A stretch of 64,000 bases of DNA, taken from positions 5,022,001 through 5,086,000 of the forward strand of contig CM034303.1 of NCBI GenBank assembly GCA_019925795.1, read 5' to 3'. The notes below the pieces were generated by a model. The model was not told the origin of the DNA, did not search any database, and worked only from the letters and a program-made list of their open reading frames with translations. The DNA is from Dendrobium chrysotoxum. Its lineage: Eukaryota; Streptophyta; Magnoliopsida; Asparagales; Orchidaceae. Of the stretch, positions 24,561-36,131 are shown in pieces. Each line of letters opens with the position of its first letter. Positions within the stretch are counted from its first letter, which is position 1. The position numbers and the translations under genes were made by a program.

Positions 24561-25841
24561 GCGAGATGTATCACACCACAAACATGGACTATCATGGTTG
24601 TAAAAGACCATAATAATCACAAGTGTAAACTCATCCTTGAAGCGATCACTCAGACGCTTCGTAGGAGAAGAAAAGAAAGACTTTGGGGGGAATTTGAGCT
24701 CTTAGAGAGTATTACCGGGTTCCACCTGTGACAAGGGCAACCGGTTTTACTATGTTAAGAGTTTCCCTCTTTTATTTTATAGATGCATTTTTTTTATATG
24801 TTCTCAACCATAGACTAAGTATATCTCGTACTGTCGAAGACAACACCCGGCAGAGGGAATGTTTACCATATCCGTGCGTTACTCCTAATATGAGATATCC
24901 TCTAATGATTGGAACACAAAGAGGGAGGTAAGATTGGCTTTGATAACCTAGGCCATATTCGCCACATGAATAAAACTGGGGGCACAACCATAACACGATT
25001 GATATGTGAGTGAAATTTAGATTAGGATAGTGGATCAACATTACCATCCCAAGCTAGCCTAGGTGGGCATGAACCCAGTACCAAAGAAGTCTGAATTGGT
25101 TTTGATATTCCAGACCACACTTAGGAGCACCAAGTGAAACTGGGGAAACAAAGAGGGGGAAACTCCAAAACCACCAGAACTCAGAAGAGGAAGGTACAAT
25201 AAATACGAGACTCTTATCAGTCCTTAAGAATGGTCCATAACCAGATGGTGGGGTCAAAATATTTTTGTGCATAAATTTCTAAAAGAATATGGCGAGTATT
25301 TAAACAAACTCAATAGTGGGACCACTAAGATATATTTAAGCACTTACCAATTAATCTGAGAGAAGTCTGATCCACATATTTCCTGAAGAGCGAAAATTTT
25401 ATCAGAGAGTAAAATGACTATTTTTAGAAATGAAAAATTAACCTCTTAATCATCTTGAACCTTAGAAAAGGTTCAGAAAGTTCAGCAATATAGGTTGACT
25501 CCATCTAAACCCGAGAAGATTAGGGATTTAAATTTTGCTAACCCAGCTTAAGCTCCCTACAAGCTAAGCTGGGCTTTCTCCCTTATATATTTTGAATAAA
25601 TATCTAATTCAAAAGGGTGTAAATTAGAGAGAGAAACTGAATCTTCTCAATCTTCTTGCATGAAAATATTTTTATATTTAATAGAACATCCTTGCACGAT
25701 GATGAATCTAAAATCATGATTTTCAAACTTAAGTATCACAAATATCAAAGGGTATGGATCTTCTGAGACTTAGAGATTTACAAGAAAGGAAGCCATTTAC
25801 TTATTCACTTTGGGCTCATTTTGAGCCCCTCAACTTGGTTT

Positions 25842-25993
25842 GGCGCACTGCGCATCTTTTAATTACCTGATGCACTTTGTACATCTTTAACTTTGTGGTG
25901 CATTTTGCGCAACTTTCCACTTTTGATACACTTTGTGTATCTTTGATTTTGGCGCACTGCGCATCTTTTCACTTTTGATACACTTTGTGTATC
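25842..25993. repeat. Array of six short palindromic units in E2
   Basis: Units of 15-17 bases start at 25842, 25869, 25897, 25925, 25951 and 25977, a period of 26-28 bases. Each is a small inverted repeat around CTTTG or C, for example GATACACTTTGTGTATC (twice) and GGCGCACTGCGCATC (twice). T-rich spacers separate them. Confidence 0.8.
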
Positions 25994-26845
25994 TTTCATT
26001 TTGTAACTGGCTCCCTTTCTAAACCTCTAAAAGAAAACTTTCTCAGTTGTAAGATTATCTTCCAAACATAAGAGAAGAAAAACTCACTCTCTCGTGCAAG
26101 GAAGAAGAATCTACAAAGCAAATCCAATCCTATGATAAGAATGAACGACTTGAATAAGAAAATTATGAGGTATATTCATCAGCATGCGAAAGACGCCTAT
26201 GAGATAGAAAACTGCAAGATGATTGGGAAAATATGCATATCTAAATCTAATTTTAATTTGATATAGATTTTAGTTCAAAATAGGAAATCATCCCAAGCAA
26301 GGGATGAGAGAGAAGGCATACATTTTTTGAATCATTATAATTTTCCTTCAAGCGTTTAGAGGAGTCAACCACTAATTACTTCATTTTCTAAAGAAGACAT
26401 GGGTAAATCTTTCATTAGGAAAAATAAGTTCTGTACTTTTTAAGGAAAAATTCCCTCAAAAATTTACTTCGTGTTTCAAGCTCTCAGACTTTTTTCAGAT
26501 TAATCTTTCTTTTAGAAATTTTACACGTTAAATTTAAAGATCCCGCCATTGAAAATAGAACTTGAATCTGTATTTGGACTGATATGGGTCAAAATCTGGC
26601 CTAGAAGAGTTCAGACAACGGAGATGATAGAGACTAGAGTTCATGCTAGTGCACGAATCATATCATCTCACCTCACCACCCTTAAGGATAGCCTCATATT
26701 TCTCGTAACAAACATCGTGTGGTAGAGGACAAATCGTCGTGGCCACACAGACTGCCGAAAAGTGAAGAAGCCCCTCCAAAGGGGGTGCATATACAAGGAA
26801 TATTTACAGGCGGTAGGGAGACCCCCTCCCTCTCGAAGAGCGAAC

Positions 26846-28615
26846 TCAGGCATAGTACTTTTTCAAGTACTGTCCGTTGATGACAGGCATAGGGTGAACA
26901 CCATTGGCATCAACGAGTAGGTAGGCACCACCTTCGTAGACTTGCTCTACAGCAAAGGGGCCTTCCCAGACAGGCTCGAACTTACCACTTCGGCGACGAC
27001 GTGAAATAATAGGTCTGCGTAAAACAAGGACCAACTCGCCAACCCGAAAAGCACGGGGTCAGACAAGGTGATCATGTGATCGAGCCATACGGGCCTGGTA
27101 TAGTTTGAGATTCTGATAAGCTTGTAGGCGAAGCTCTTCTAAACCATCAAGCTCTTCCATCCATAGCTGGGTGTTATCTTCGTGGGAAAGATTGTGGCTG
27201 ACTGCCACACACAACGAGGGGAGCTCGACCTCGAGTGGGAGGACGGCCTCGATCCCGAAAACCAAAGCATATGGGGTAGACTGAGTAGGAGTACGATGTG
27301 TAGTCCTATAGGCCCATAATGCTTCGGGAAGTCTATCGTGCCACTCTCGTTTGTTTGTAACCAAGATTTTTCTTATTAATTGCACGAGAGTCTTATTGAA
27401 TGCCTCCGCCAAGCCATTGGCCTTGGGATAGTAAATTGAAGAGTATCGCCAATTGATGTTATGACGGCGGGCAAATCCGGCAATTTTGGTGCTTCTAAAT
27501 GACGGGCCATTATCTGAAATGATACGGCGTGGGACACCAAAGCGATAGACAATATGATCACGAAAGAAATGCATCACATCTTCTGATTTGACTTCCTTAA
27601 GTGGCACAGCCTCTGCCCACTTAGAGAAGTAATCAGTGGCAGCTAAAATGAACCTATAACCCTTAGAGGAAGGAGGGTCAATAGGACCCACTACATCTGT
27701 GCCCCAGCCCTCAAATGGCCAAGATGATACGGTAGGGTGTAGCGGATTAGGGGGTTGGTGAATCACCGTGCCATAAATTTGGCACTGGTGGCACTTTCTA
27801 GCGTGCTCCATGCAATTACGAATTATAGTCGGCCAATAGTAACCGAGGTGTTTAATCCTGCCTTTCATTTTTGGTCCGGACTGATGAGCACCGCAAAGAC
27901 CTTCATGTATCTCGCCCATAACCTTGCGAGCCTCCTCGTTGTTGAGGCAACGTAACCACATCTGGTCGAAAGAGCTTCGATACAAGGTGTCGTTCACATA
28001 AGTGAATGATAGAGCTCTCTTTCTGATCTGGGCAGCAAGGGATCTATCATCTGGAAGCCTGCCATGCTTCAAATACTCTATAAAGGGTATTCTCCAGTCT
28101 GACTCTTCCTCAACTGAGAACATTGTGAGGGTCTGATCGGGAGAGGACAGGTCTGTGGGGCATAGGGCTTGACGACACTGGACAACGATAGACAATGGGT
28201 TGCCAGTTGGGTCAGCTAGTTCCTTTACTAACTTAGCTAATGCATCTGCCTTGCCATTGGCAGATCTGGGGATTTTAGCTAAGGTCACTTCAGGAATTAA
28301 ACACAAGAGCTCCATTGCTTTGTTGTGATAGGGCAAGAGCTCCGGCTTAAGTACTTTGTAGACTCCCGCTACTTGATTTATAATCAGTTGTGAGTCTCCA
28401 AAGATTTTCACCCGCATGACATTCATCTGAATGGCCAACTCTAGTCCCAAAATCAAAGCTTCGTACTCAGCTTCATTATTGGTACGAGGTTCTGAAAGAC
28501 TGTAGGAATATCTCAGAGTGTGACCTTCAGGGGATACGAAAATGAGGCCCAGACCTACCCTAACTATAGGAGTTTCATTCGGGCTCAAGGCTTTGACGGA
28601 TGACGCACTGTCAAA
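26846..28615 (-). pseudogene. E2 archaeal-like RNase H and integrase
   Basis: This is the C-terminal part of Pol. First comes the archaeal-like RNase H: the F-D start just left of the stop at 28616, E in N-N-E-A-E-Y, D in G-D-S-Q and D in N-G-K-A-D. Then comes integrase with an H-H-C-C zinc site (near 27905-27780) and a D-D-E core. The first Asp is in G-T-D-V-V-G (codon 27695-27697), the second in S-D-N-G-P and the Glu in N-G-L-A-E. The second Asp and the Glu are exactly 35 residues apart, as the family requires. The C-terminus has a G-P-F module and ends at a TGA (26846-26848). A CGA to TGA-type stop at 27059-27061 cuts off the last 70 residues. Integrase inserts the element DNA; RNase H degrades the RNA template. 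Confidence 0.88.
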
Positions 28616-30361
28616 CTAAAACTCCCAAGTAGGGGACTCTTGCTCCTCCACACTCATGATTAGCTCGTCAGGTAGCTCGTCGTTGAGTGGGGAATCTGCA
28701 GGGATCGGGTGAGCAGCCAGAAAATCAGCTAGAGCTTGTCCTTTGACGGCCCGCTGAGGGATAAAAGTGATGTCAAACTGCAGTAGGATCATAGACCATC
28801 GTGCCAGACGACCTGAGAGGGTCGGACGGGTCATCAGATACTGCAAGAGGTTGACTCGAGAGATTAGGTTGATTTTATGTGAAAGCATATAATGCCTAAG
28901 CTTCTGTGCCGCGAAGATCAAAGCTAAACACTGCTTTTCCATCGCGGGGTACTTCAACTCTGCGGGTATCAACCGTCTACTGAGGTAGTATAAGGCATTC
29001 TCCTTGTCTTTCTCATTCTCTTGAGCCAAAAGTGCACCTAAAGACTCTTCCAGGGCTGTAGTGTAGAGAATTAACGGCCTCCCTGAAATGGGTGCTGCTA
29101 AAATAGGGGGGTTCATCAAGTAACACTTTATACTCTCAAAGGCCTCCTGACAACGCTCATCCCAGCGAAAGCGGCTGTCTTTCTTTGCTAGGGCAGCAAA
29201 GGGGTGACACCTACCAGACAAGTTGGAGATAAATCTTCGCAGGAATGCTAGCTTTCCTTGAAAAGACCTCAGCTGAGTAAGGCTTTTAAAGGGTTTTAGA
29301 TCTACTATGGCTTTGATCATGGAAGGATCAATCTCAATGCCACGGTAGCGAACTATAAACCCTAGGAACTTTCCTGCACTAACTCCAAATGCGCATTTTA
29401 GGGGATTCATTTTTAAATCATATTTGCGCAGGCGTTCAAAAATGATTCGCAGATCTCGAAGGTGATCTCCACGGACCTTACTTTTGACCACCAGATCATC
29501 CACATAACATTCAACTTGCTCATGTATTATCTCGTCGAAGATAACTGTCATAGCACGTTGATAGGTGGCCCCAGCATTCTTGAGACCGAACGGCATCACC
29601 TTGTAGCAATATACACCTATAGGTGTGCGAAATGCAGTAAACTTCTCCTCCTCGGGATCCATCTTTATCTGATTGTAACAAGATGAACCATCCATGAAGG
29701 AGAAAATGCTATGGGATGATGCTATATCCACCATAAGCTCGGGGTTAGGAAGAGGAAAATCATCCTTAGGGCATGCCTTTTTTAAATCACGGAAGTCGAT
29801 ACAGACACGAATCTGCCCGTTCTTCTTCCGGACTGGGACGATGTTGGCAAGCCAAGTAGGGTACTTCTCTTCATGAATGAAACCGGCCTCTATGAGCTTC
29901 TTAGTTTCAGCGATCACCTGTTGTTCTATCTCCAACCTCATCCTACAAGGTGTTTGCTTAACAGGGACTGCATCAGGCTTAATGGCTAGTTTATGGACAG
30001 CTACATCTGGGTTTAGACCAGGCATCTCAGTGTAGCTCCAGGCAAAGCAATCTCTAAACTCTGAGAGTAGCTCGATGTATTCTTGAGCCTCTGAGTCAGA
30101 TAACAAGACACTATGAAAAATAGGTCTAGGATCTGATTCAGTGCCTAAGTTTACCTCACACAGTTCATCCATGACAGAAGTGATGCCATCTTTAAACTCT
30201 TGAGGCGCATCAAGTACTCTATCCTCGTCATCACCAGGGTCTTCTTTATCGGTAAGAGAAACAACCGGATATGAGTGAGAAATCGCTCGAATGTTAGCGT
30301 GGCTAGGTGAGCTTTGCTCGACATAACCTAAACCTTGCTTAGTCTGAGGCATATCGGTCCG
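28616..30361 (-). pseudogene. E2 reverse transcriptase and gypsy-type RNase H
   Basis: This is a 578-codon uninterrupted stretch of Pol. The reverse transcriptase spans about residues 130-320 from 30352 with all the expected blocks: V-C-I-D-F-R-D-L, F-M-D-G-S-S-C-Y-N-Q-I, M-P-F-G-L-K-N-A-G-A-T-Y and the catalytic Y-V-D-D at 29495-29506. The gypsy RNase H that follows (about residues 415-545) lacks the usual T-D-A-S catalytic aspartate (it reads L-Y-T-T-A). This agrees with the known degeneration of this domain in Tat elements, where the second RNase H takes over. The stretch is bounded by a TGG to TGA stop at 30362-30364 and a tyrosine to TAG stop at 28616-28618. Confidence 0.9.
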
Positions 30362-30389
30362 TCAAACACGAGCCTGTCGTAGAGCTTGT

Positions 30390-31922
30390 TCATCTGACCA
30401 GGTCGAGATAACTGCACCCCGCTCTACAGTCTTCCACGAAAGGGGAAAAATAATAAGGGGCAGTTGTGACCTTGTTATCCATAGCGGTCTTCGCTGAACC
30501 CTGACTCTCAGGACCCAGTGGAGCACCTACACTATGGGATAACGAGGCACACTCACTAGCTCGTGGTGGTACAAAGGTTTTGTACAGAGGAGGCGGAGGG
30601 CGACCTCTAACTTGTAGTGTACCACCATCACTAGTGGAGGTGGTGACCAAAGATTTTTGGTGAGACTCCTCAACCCTTATTCCGCGTATCTGACGGGAAA
30701 GGGGTTGTTGACTAATGGTCTGACGTCGGGGGTCTACTTCCTCGTCTGAACCACTGTCAATAACTAAACCACCCTCGGGTATTAGATACCTACAAAAGGT
30801 AGGTAGTGAACTATAATCAGTGAAGTCCGGGGCTGGTGAGGGAGCTGAGCGATGAGGAGTAATAATCATCTCATCGTCAGAGGAGTCGGACTCGACAGTC
30901 AAAGGAGAAGCGTAAAGATATGAGGGAGGAAGAATTTGAGTGTCGTAGTTTCGCGGCGGGCGAGTCGACCCTCTGCCTCTACCTCTACCTCGCTCTCCCC
31001 TACCTCTACTAGGAGGAACATCGTGCCCAACTACAAATTGGAAAAGAGATCTAACAGGATCTGCAGTGGAGGTATCTGCCTCAATACTAACCTGTGATGG
31101 ACCTCGCGCAGGTAGCTGTACAGGACCCTGTACAGTACTGGCGGGTATCACTTGTGACTGGGCAGAAGGAGGTTTACTCTTCTTACGAGGTATGTAATGC
31201 TCAGCATCATCATAAATAGAGACCTCGTGCACGGAAAAGGATTGGGTATCCCCGGGAATAGAGTACTCGACTTCATTCCTCATATACTTCATACATTGGT
31301 GCAGGGTAGAGGGCACCATTCCATACTCATAAATCCAGGGCCTTCCTAAGAGAGCCCTGTATGAAGTATTGGCCTCGATCACATAAAACTTTGCCTCGAT
31401 AAGGAAATTTCCAAACTTCAGGGGCAGGGTGATAGACCCTAGGGCACACTGTCCTTGGTCATTGAAGCCTTTCAACATAATCTTATCAGAGGTTAACTTC
31501 AAATGACCCAGGGAGAGGCTCTTCAGAGTTTCATAACTCAGGATGTTTACTGAAGCCACTTGGTCAATGAGAACCCTGTTCAACTCATAACCATTGACTT
31601 CAGCGGTGACATACAAAGGACGATTGTGATCGGCGGTACCCAAGAGGAGATCGCGATCCGAAAAGGTAATGCATGGCATCTCTCTCAAAAGGCATGCATC
31701 TCCAACAGATTCGAAAGCAAAGAATGTCTGATAGGACTCTGGTTCGAGTAGTGCCTTTACCAGGGTCTCTCTCAAGTTGGGAGACATCATCAAAGCGTCA
31801 TAGACACTAAGAAGGGCAGGAATTTTTCTTAAATGACCCAACACATTGTAATCAACATCCAGTTGAGGGCCTTTCCCTTTTTCCTTAGACTGCTCTTGGG
31901 GGGAAGGGATAGGATCGTCCTG
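30390..31922 (-). pseudogene. E2 aspartic protease and pro-pol spacer
   Basis: The frame from 31844 leftward contains the retropepsin domain (about residues 56-165). Its active-site Asp is in L-I-D-Q-V (codon 31563-31565), where E1 has D-Q-G and the family norm is D-S/T/G-G, so the glycine is lost here. A G-R-P-W-I motif ends the domain. The rest is an Arg/Gly-rich and acidic spacer leading to pol. Near 30427 a CA dinucleotide present in E1 is missing, which shifts the frame and ends translation at 30390. The element's protease would process the polyprotein. Confidence 0.82.
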
Positions 31923-32975
31923 CTAGGTAATAATATTCTTATCTTTTTCTTTTGTATTCTTAGCCATTCTAGGTGGAAGAACCTTCCCTGAACGCAAGTG
32001 AACTTCCTGTATCGAGTCATCTTCGATAGGAGATTCACTTGGTTCAACGGTGATGGTTTGTGTTGGCTCCAAGGAAAGTGACTGGAGTGGGTTCTCGGAT
32101 TCATCTTCTGAATCCATGTAACAACCACCCTCCGGAATCATAAATACTGGTTCCTCATCGCACTCAGACTCCTCGTCACATATAGAATTATTACAAAAAA
32201 TATGTAAAACATTGAAAGAGCGAGTGCTAGAAGAAGTAAAAGCAGGAACCGAACACCAAAAGTAGCCAGAATCACCTTCTTCTATTATTTCATCATCAGT
32301 CGAAGGGAGAACGAAATCTTTCAGCGTAAGTGCTGGAAGGCGTCCCGTCTTCCCCTCGGAAGTTACAACAATATTTTCCTTTTCATACATCTTTTTATTA
32401 CATAAAACAGGAAAAGAAATGTGCTCAGTAAGCACTACAACAGAAATAGAAGAAGAAAAAGGTGCTGGCGAAGAAACTGGGCTGGCAACTGTCGACTTGG
32501 CCTGGATAGGCCTCCTCTCAACTGCCTCTGAACTCTGAACTGTCTGCCGGATCATCTGGTTCGTCTTCCGAGAGACTGCTAGCTGCCACTCTCCCTCAGA
32601 ACCTCTGGGTGATCTGCTACGACTGCTCTGTCTGCCACTCTGGCTATTACTGTAACTACTAGAGCCCGATATCATCTGAACTGTCTGAGGTGTCTTGCCC
32701 TTGGGCTGAACCAGGTCGCTATCTTGTAGGTGGATCTGTCCATTAGCCATGAGCTTCTCGACTCTATCCTTGAATACATAGCAATCTTCTATAACATGCC
32801 CGATATGTCTGTGAAATGGACAATATAGTGGGTGGTCTGTCTGCCCCTCCTCTTTCACTCTATTGTTGTTCGGGAATGTTAAGATGTTTCTCTTAGTAAG
32901 GAACTTGAAGATCTTCATCACACTTTCCCTTTTAAAGGGATATTCCTTACTAAGCTTCTCCCATAGGTACTGCTA
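31923..32975 (-). pseudogene. E2 Gag knuckle and acidic linker
   Basis: The frame contains a C-x2-H-x4-H-x4-C knuckle at about 32780-32822 (C-P-F-H start), then Ser/Arg-rich and strongly acidic segments with no recognised domain. It is bounded by two CAG to TAG stops, at 32973-32975 and 31923-31925; E1 keeps CAG at both. It corresponds to E1 4140-5360. Confidence 0.8.
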
Positions 32976-33140
32976 ACTCTCTGGGGTCATACGGGAGGGT
33001 CTAGACTGCACTACTGACTGGCCCGGTGTGTGAGACTGCTGAGGTGGTGCTGAGCTGACTAAGGGCTTCTTGCCCTTATCTGATGGTCCATACGTACTGT
33101 GTACCTCCCCTCTCCTAGGTGGAGGTGCCCCTAAAGACTC

Positions 33141-34481
33141 CTACCGCTGAGGTCTACGTGAAGGTTGACTCTCAACCTTAGGAGGGACTGCATCGGGTAT
33201 GCTGTCCTGCAGACTGATCACCTTTGTCAACAACTTCTGAAAGGTTCTGATGTTGAAACCCTTCAGATAAGGTGCTATCGGACCATCTATATTCTTCAAC
33301 AAAATTTTTACTACATGCTGCTCCTGTAACTGGGGCTCACACTGTAGGCTGAGGTTTCTCCATCTGACTATATAATCTGGGAGAGGCTCTCGGGGCCGCT
33401 GTCTAGTCACAACTAGCTCTCCAACTGTAACTCGGTGTTCTACACTGACAAACCTCTGCACAAATAACTGCTCTAATTCCGTAAAGGTGCGTACTGAATC
33501 GTTGGGGAGGTCGGCGTACCAGGCAAAGGCCACCCCAACTAAACTACTGACAAAGAGTCTCAACATCAGTGCATCGTTCCCTCCTATGTTGCAACAGATG
33601 GCTCGGTACTGGGCCACGTGCTGCCTCGGGTTCCCAAACCCATCAAAGACTCTGAACCTAGGAGGGACAAAACCAGGGGGGTAGGGCTCGTGCTCGTACT
33701 CTACTGGGTAAGGACGCCCCCTACTAACTACCTCTCCAGACTTCCTGGAGGAAATGGCCTGCTCGACCTTCTGGGCAATCAGATTCTTAATCTGTCCGGC
33801 TGACAACTGAACTGACTGACTCTGGACTGGGGTAGTAAAAGCAACTGCTGTAGGTGCCACTGGAACTACTCTCTGGGCCCTGTCTACTCCCACAGGACCC
33901 GATGCTACTACAGGTGGTGCTGCTGGCTCGTCCCGGGACGTAGTAGGAGTGCCTACGCCCGTCATCTGGGGCATCGCCCCCAAAGCCGTCAACTGAGCTG
34001 TCATCGCTGCCATGGCCCTAGCCATCTCTGTCATCTGAGTCTGTAACTGTAGCACTGTGGCATCTGTCTCAACTGACCGGGGAGATCCTCCTACCTCAGC
34101 TTCTCCCCGCTCATCATCATCATCTGCCTCCATCTGCTCGTCTGAGTGGCCACGTCTAGTAACCACGCATACTCTGTGCACCGGTATGTCTCCATATGAC
34201 TCCTCCTCGAGTAAGTCATCCTCAAGTGCATCGTCCTCATAGAGGGTCTGATGGAAATCCTCCGCATATGGACTCAAAGGGGAGGAGATCCCGTAGGGGC
34301 TAAGGGCTAGCTCTGCCTGAACCGGTGAACCACTAGGAGTAACTGCAACATCATCATCCATCGCTGCATCACAAACCATCAGAACTGCCTCTGATCCGGA
34401 AGGAACAACTGCCTCTAACTGCTTAACTGCCTGAACTGGCTGTACTGCATCGATAGGGGGCTCTGCCTGCCGTCGTCTTCA
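33141..34481 (-). pseudogene. E2 gag core
   Basis: Here the gag core is uninterrupted from 34379 to 33144 (412 codons). It opens with an acidic region carrying E-E-S/D clusters, then a coiled-coil-like M-A-R-A-M-A-A-M segment, and then the retrotransposon gag domain at about 33190-33670 with F-A-W-Y-A-D-L-P and F-V-Q-R-F motifs. It is bounded by a TGG to TGA stop (34479-34481) and a CAG to TAG stop (33141-33143). Gag assembles the particle in which reverse transcription occurs. Relative to E1 this copy keeps the correct frame across the G run near 33677. Confidence 0.85.
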
Positions 34482-35792
34482 CACCCATCTACTGTGACGG
34501 GACCCAGTAGGGGCAACTGACCGCTGCGGGGCTACTAAAACTGAAGAGAGTTGGGGTCTGGGAGGCTCCAACTGCTGCCTCTGTCCATGACGACGTGGGC
34601 GTCGTCCAACAACTGGAGTAACTGTCTGTGGTCTCGCCAACGGAACTGAACTAACAGGCTGCCTGGGTGGCTGTCATCTCTGCCACCTGTACCTCTGCCT
34701 AGCAGTCTGCCTCTGCAACTGAACGGACGCCTGAGAAATCTGGTGGAGTAACCTCTCCCGACTGACAGGGCCTCGACCCCGCGCTAAGCGGATAATGCTC
34801 CGAATCCTTTGAGAGAGGGTTCGAGCAGCATCATCCCTGGGGACCCTAGCGCGTGGTAAAGTAATAGTGACAGGAGGGGCCGCCACAATGCGAGCATCGT
34901 CCTTCTCATCACCACTATGTGTTAGTGGGGAGAAGCGTCCTCCCTGAACTGCTGCTATCTTAGGGGCAACTGTAACGTCTAAGGTAGGGGAAACTGTAAC
35001 TGGTCGTGGTGCCCGCTGCCTGGGGACCACTCTCCTCTGAACTGGCTCCGGGTGAGCCAACGAATCTGCCATCCGCTGTCTATCTGCCTCGGATGCAGCC
35101 AACCGAAGTCTACGGTTTTTATTCCTCCGGGCCCTTCTCCCAAGGCCGGAGGCGGAAGACGAAGAAACATCTGAACCCACTACCTGAGTGGCAGGGGGAA
35201 TAGGAAGTACGAGAAGCGTCAGGGTCTGCTCGAGGGTCTCTGGGTGAGACAGTCGAGCGAAAGCTGAAACCCGACGGGAGGAAGGCGAAGGAGCCTCGGT
35301 CTGGGCACCCCTCTTCCTGGAGGAAGAAGGAGGGGGAACCCGAACACGAGCTGCCTCTGCCGGAGTAAAAATAGGGGTAACTATTGTCTGCCGGTGCTGA
35401 GGGGCCGGGGCAGTCTGAACAACAGGTGCGGTAGGCACTGGTCGCCTAACCGTTGGATGAGTGGGCTGAACAGGGAGTGGTCTAGGCACTGGCTGCCTAA
35501 CCACAGGGTGTGCCGGCTGCACACGAACAGGAGTAGGATGAACAGGTGCCTGGGCTGTCCGCCGAGTAACTGGACGTCCAAAAGGTCGCATGGCTGCGCG
35601 AGCTCTCCTCTGGCGAGGAGAGTAGGCAGCAGCCTCAGCAGGGGTCGGCCCGCCAAGAGTTTCGAAGGCCGAGTCAGTGAAGGAACCAAAAGTGATTCCT
35701 CCAGCGGGAGGACTGGCTAGCAGGGACTCAGGAAGTGTCACCCGCGCGTTAGAACTAAAACTGAAAGTAACGGAAGGCATGAAGGAAGCCAT
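34482..35792 (-). pseudogene. E2 Pro/Arg-rich N-terminal extension of Gag
   Basis: The frame starts at an ATG (35790-35792) with the same opening residues pattern as E1 (F-x-P-S-x-T-F-S-F). It runs 372 codons to a GGA to TGA stop at 34674-34676, after which the frame continues to the next stop at 34479. The composition is Pro/Arg/Ala/Val-rich with repeated R-P-V-P and basic R-R-A-R-R motifs and no known domain. Together with the region to the gag core it makes roughly 600 residues ahead of the core, unusually long for a Ty3/gypsy Gag. Confidence 0.75.
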
Positions 35793-36104
35793 GGCACTGT
35801 CTGCTAAGAAGAAGAAAAGAAATTTAAAATGATTAGTAAGAAATAACGAGAAGATGAATGATATATAAGGGACGGAATGACCTAGAAGGTCCGAAGGAGG
35901 GAAGCTTAACCAGGGGGAAACCCTAACTAAGAAGAACGGAAAGAAAGAAACCTAACTAGGGGGGAACCCTAACCAAGAAAAAGAAGGACGACCCTAACTA
36001 AGGAAGGACCCTAACTAAGAGTGGGACGGACCTAATATAAGGAGTATCAATCCCGGAGTACACACAGGAAAGAATAATATAGAATCTAAAGATGGAGAGA
36101 GAAA
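35793..36104 (-). other. E2 untranslated leader with CCCTAACTAAG repeats
   Basis: The interval between PBS and gag ATG has three exact CCCTAACTAAG copies and one CCCTAACCAAG variant within 35915-36025, matching the E1 leader. The function is unknown; a packaging signal is one possibility. Confidence 0.6.
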
Positions 36105-36125
36105 CCTGTCCCACCGTGGTCGCCA
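36105..36125 (-). other. E2 primer-binding site (tRNA-Arg-like)
   Basis: The sequence is identical to the E1 site: the minus strand starts TGGCGACCACGGTGGGACAG, six bases from the 5' LTR. It is complementary to a tRNA ending GTGGTCGCCA, as in plant tRNA-Arg. Confidence 0.7.
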
Positions 36126-36131
36126 GAAACC

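Larger units (their letters stand above)
21922..26845 (-). other. E2 3' non-coding region (4.9 kb) between integrase and 3' LTR
   Basis: No conserved protein can be recognised on either strand. The region holds a 237/238-bp tandem array (22276-23431), a roughly 290-bp degenerate array (23700-24560), an array of six short hairpins (25842-25993), and a 27-base motif present both near 23550 and near 26717. Directly beside the 3' LTR the minus strand reads TTGTTGGGGGTCCGTT, where the polypurine tract would be expected. Only the G run fits, so the tract is poorly defined. Large 3' non-coding regions with tandem repeats are known in Ogre-type elements. Confidence 0.8.
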
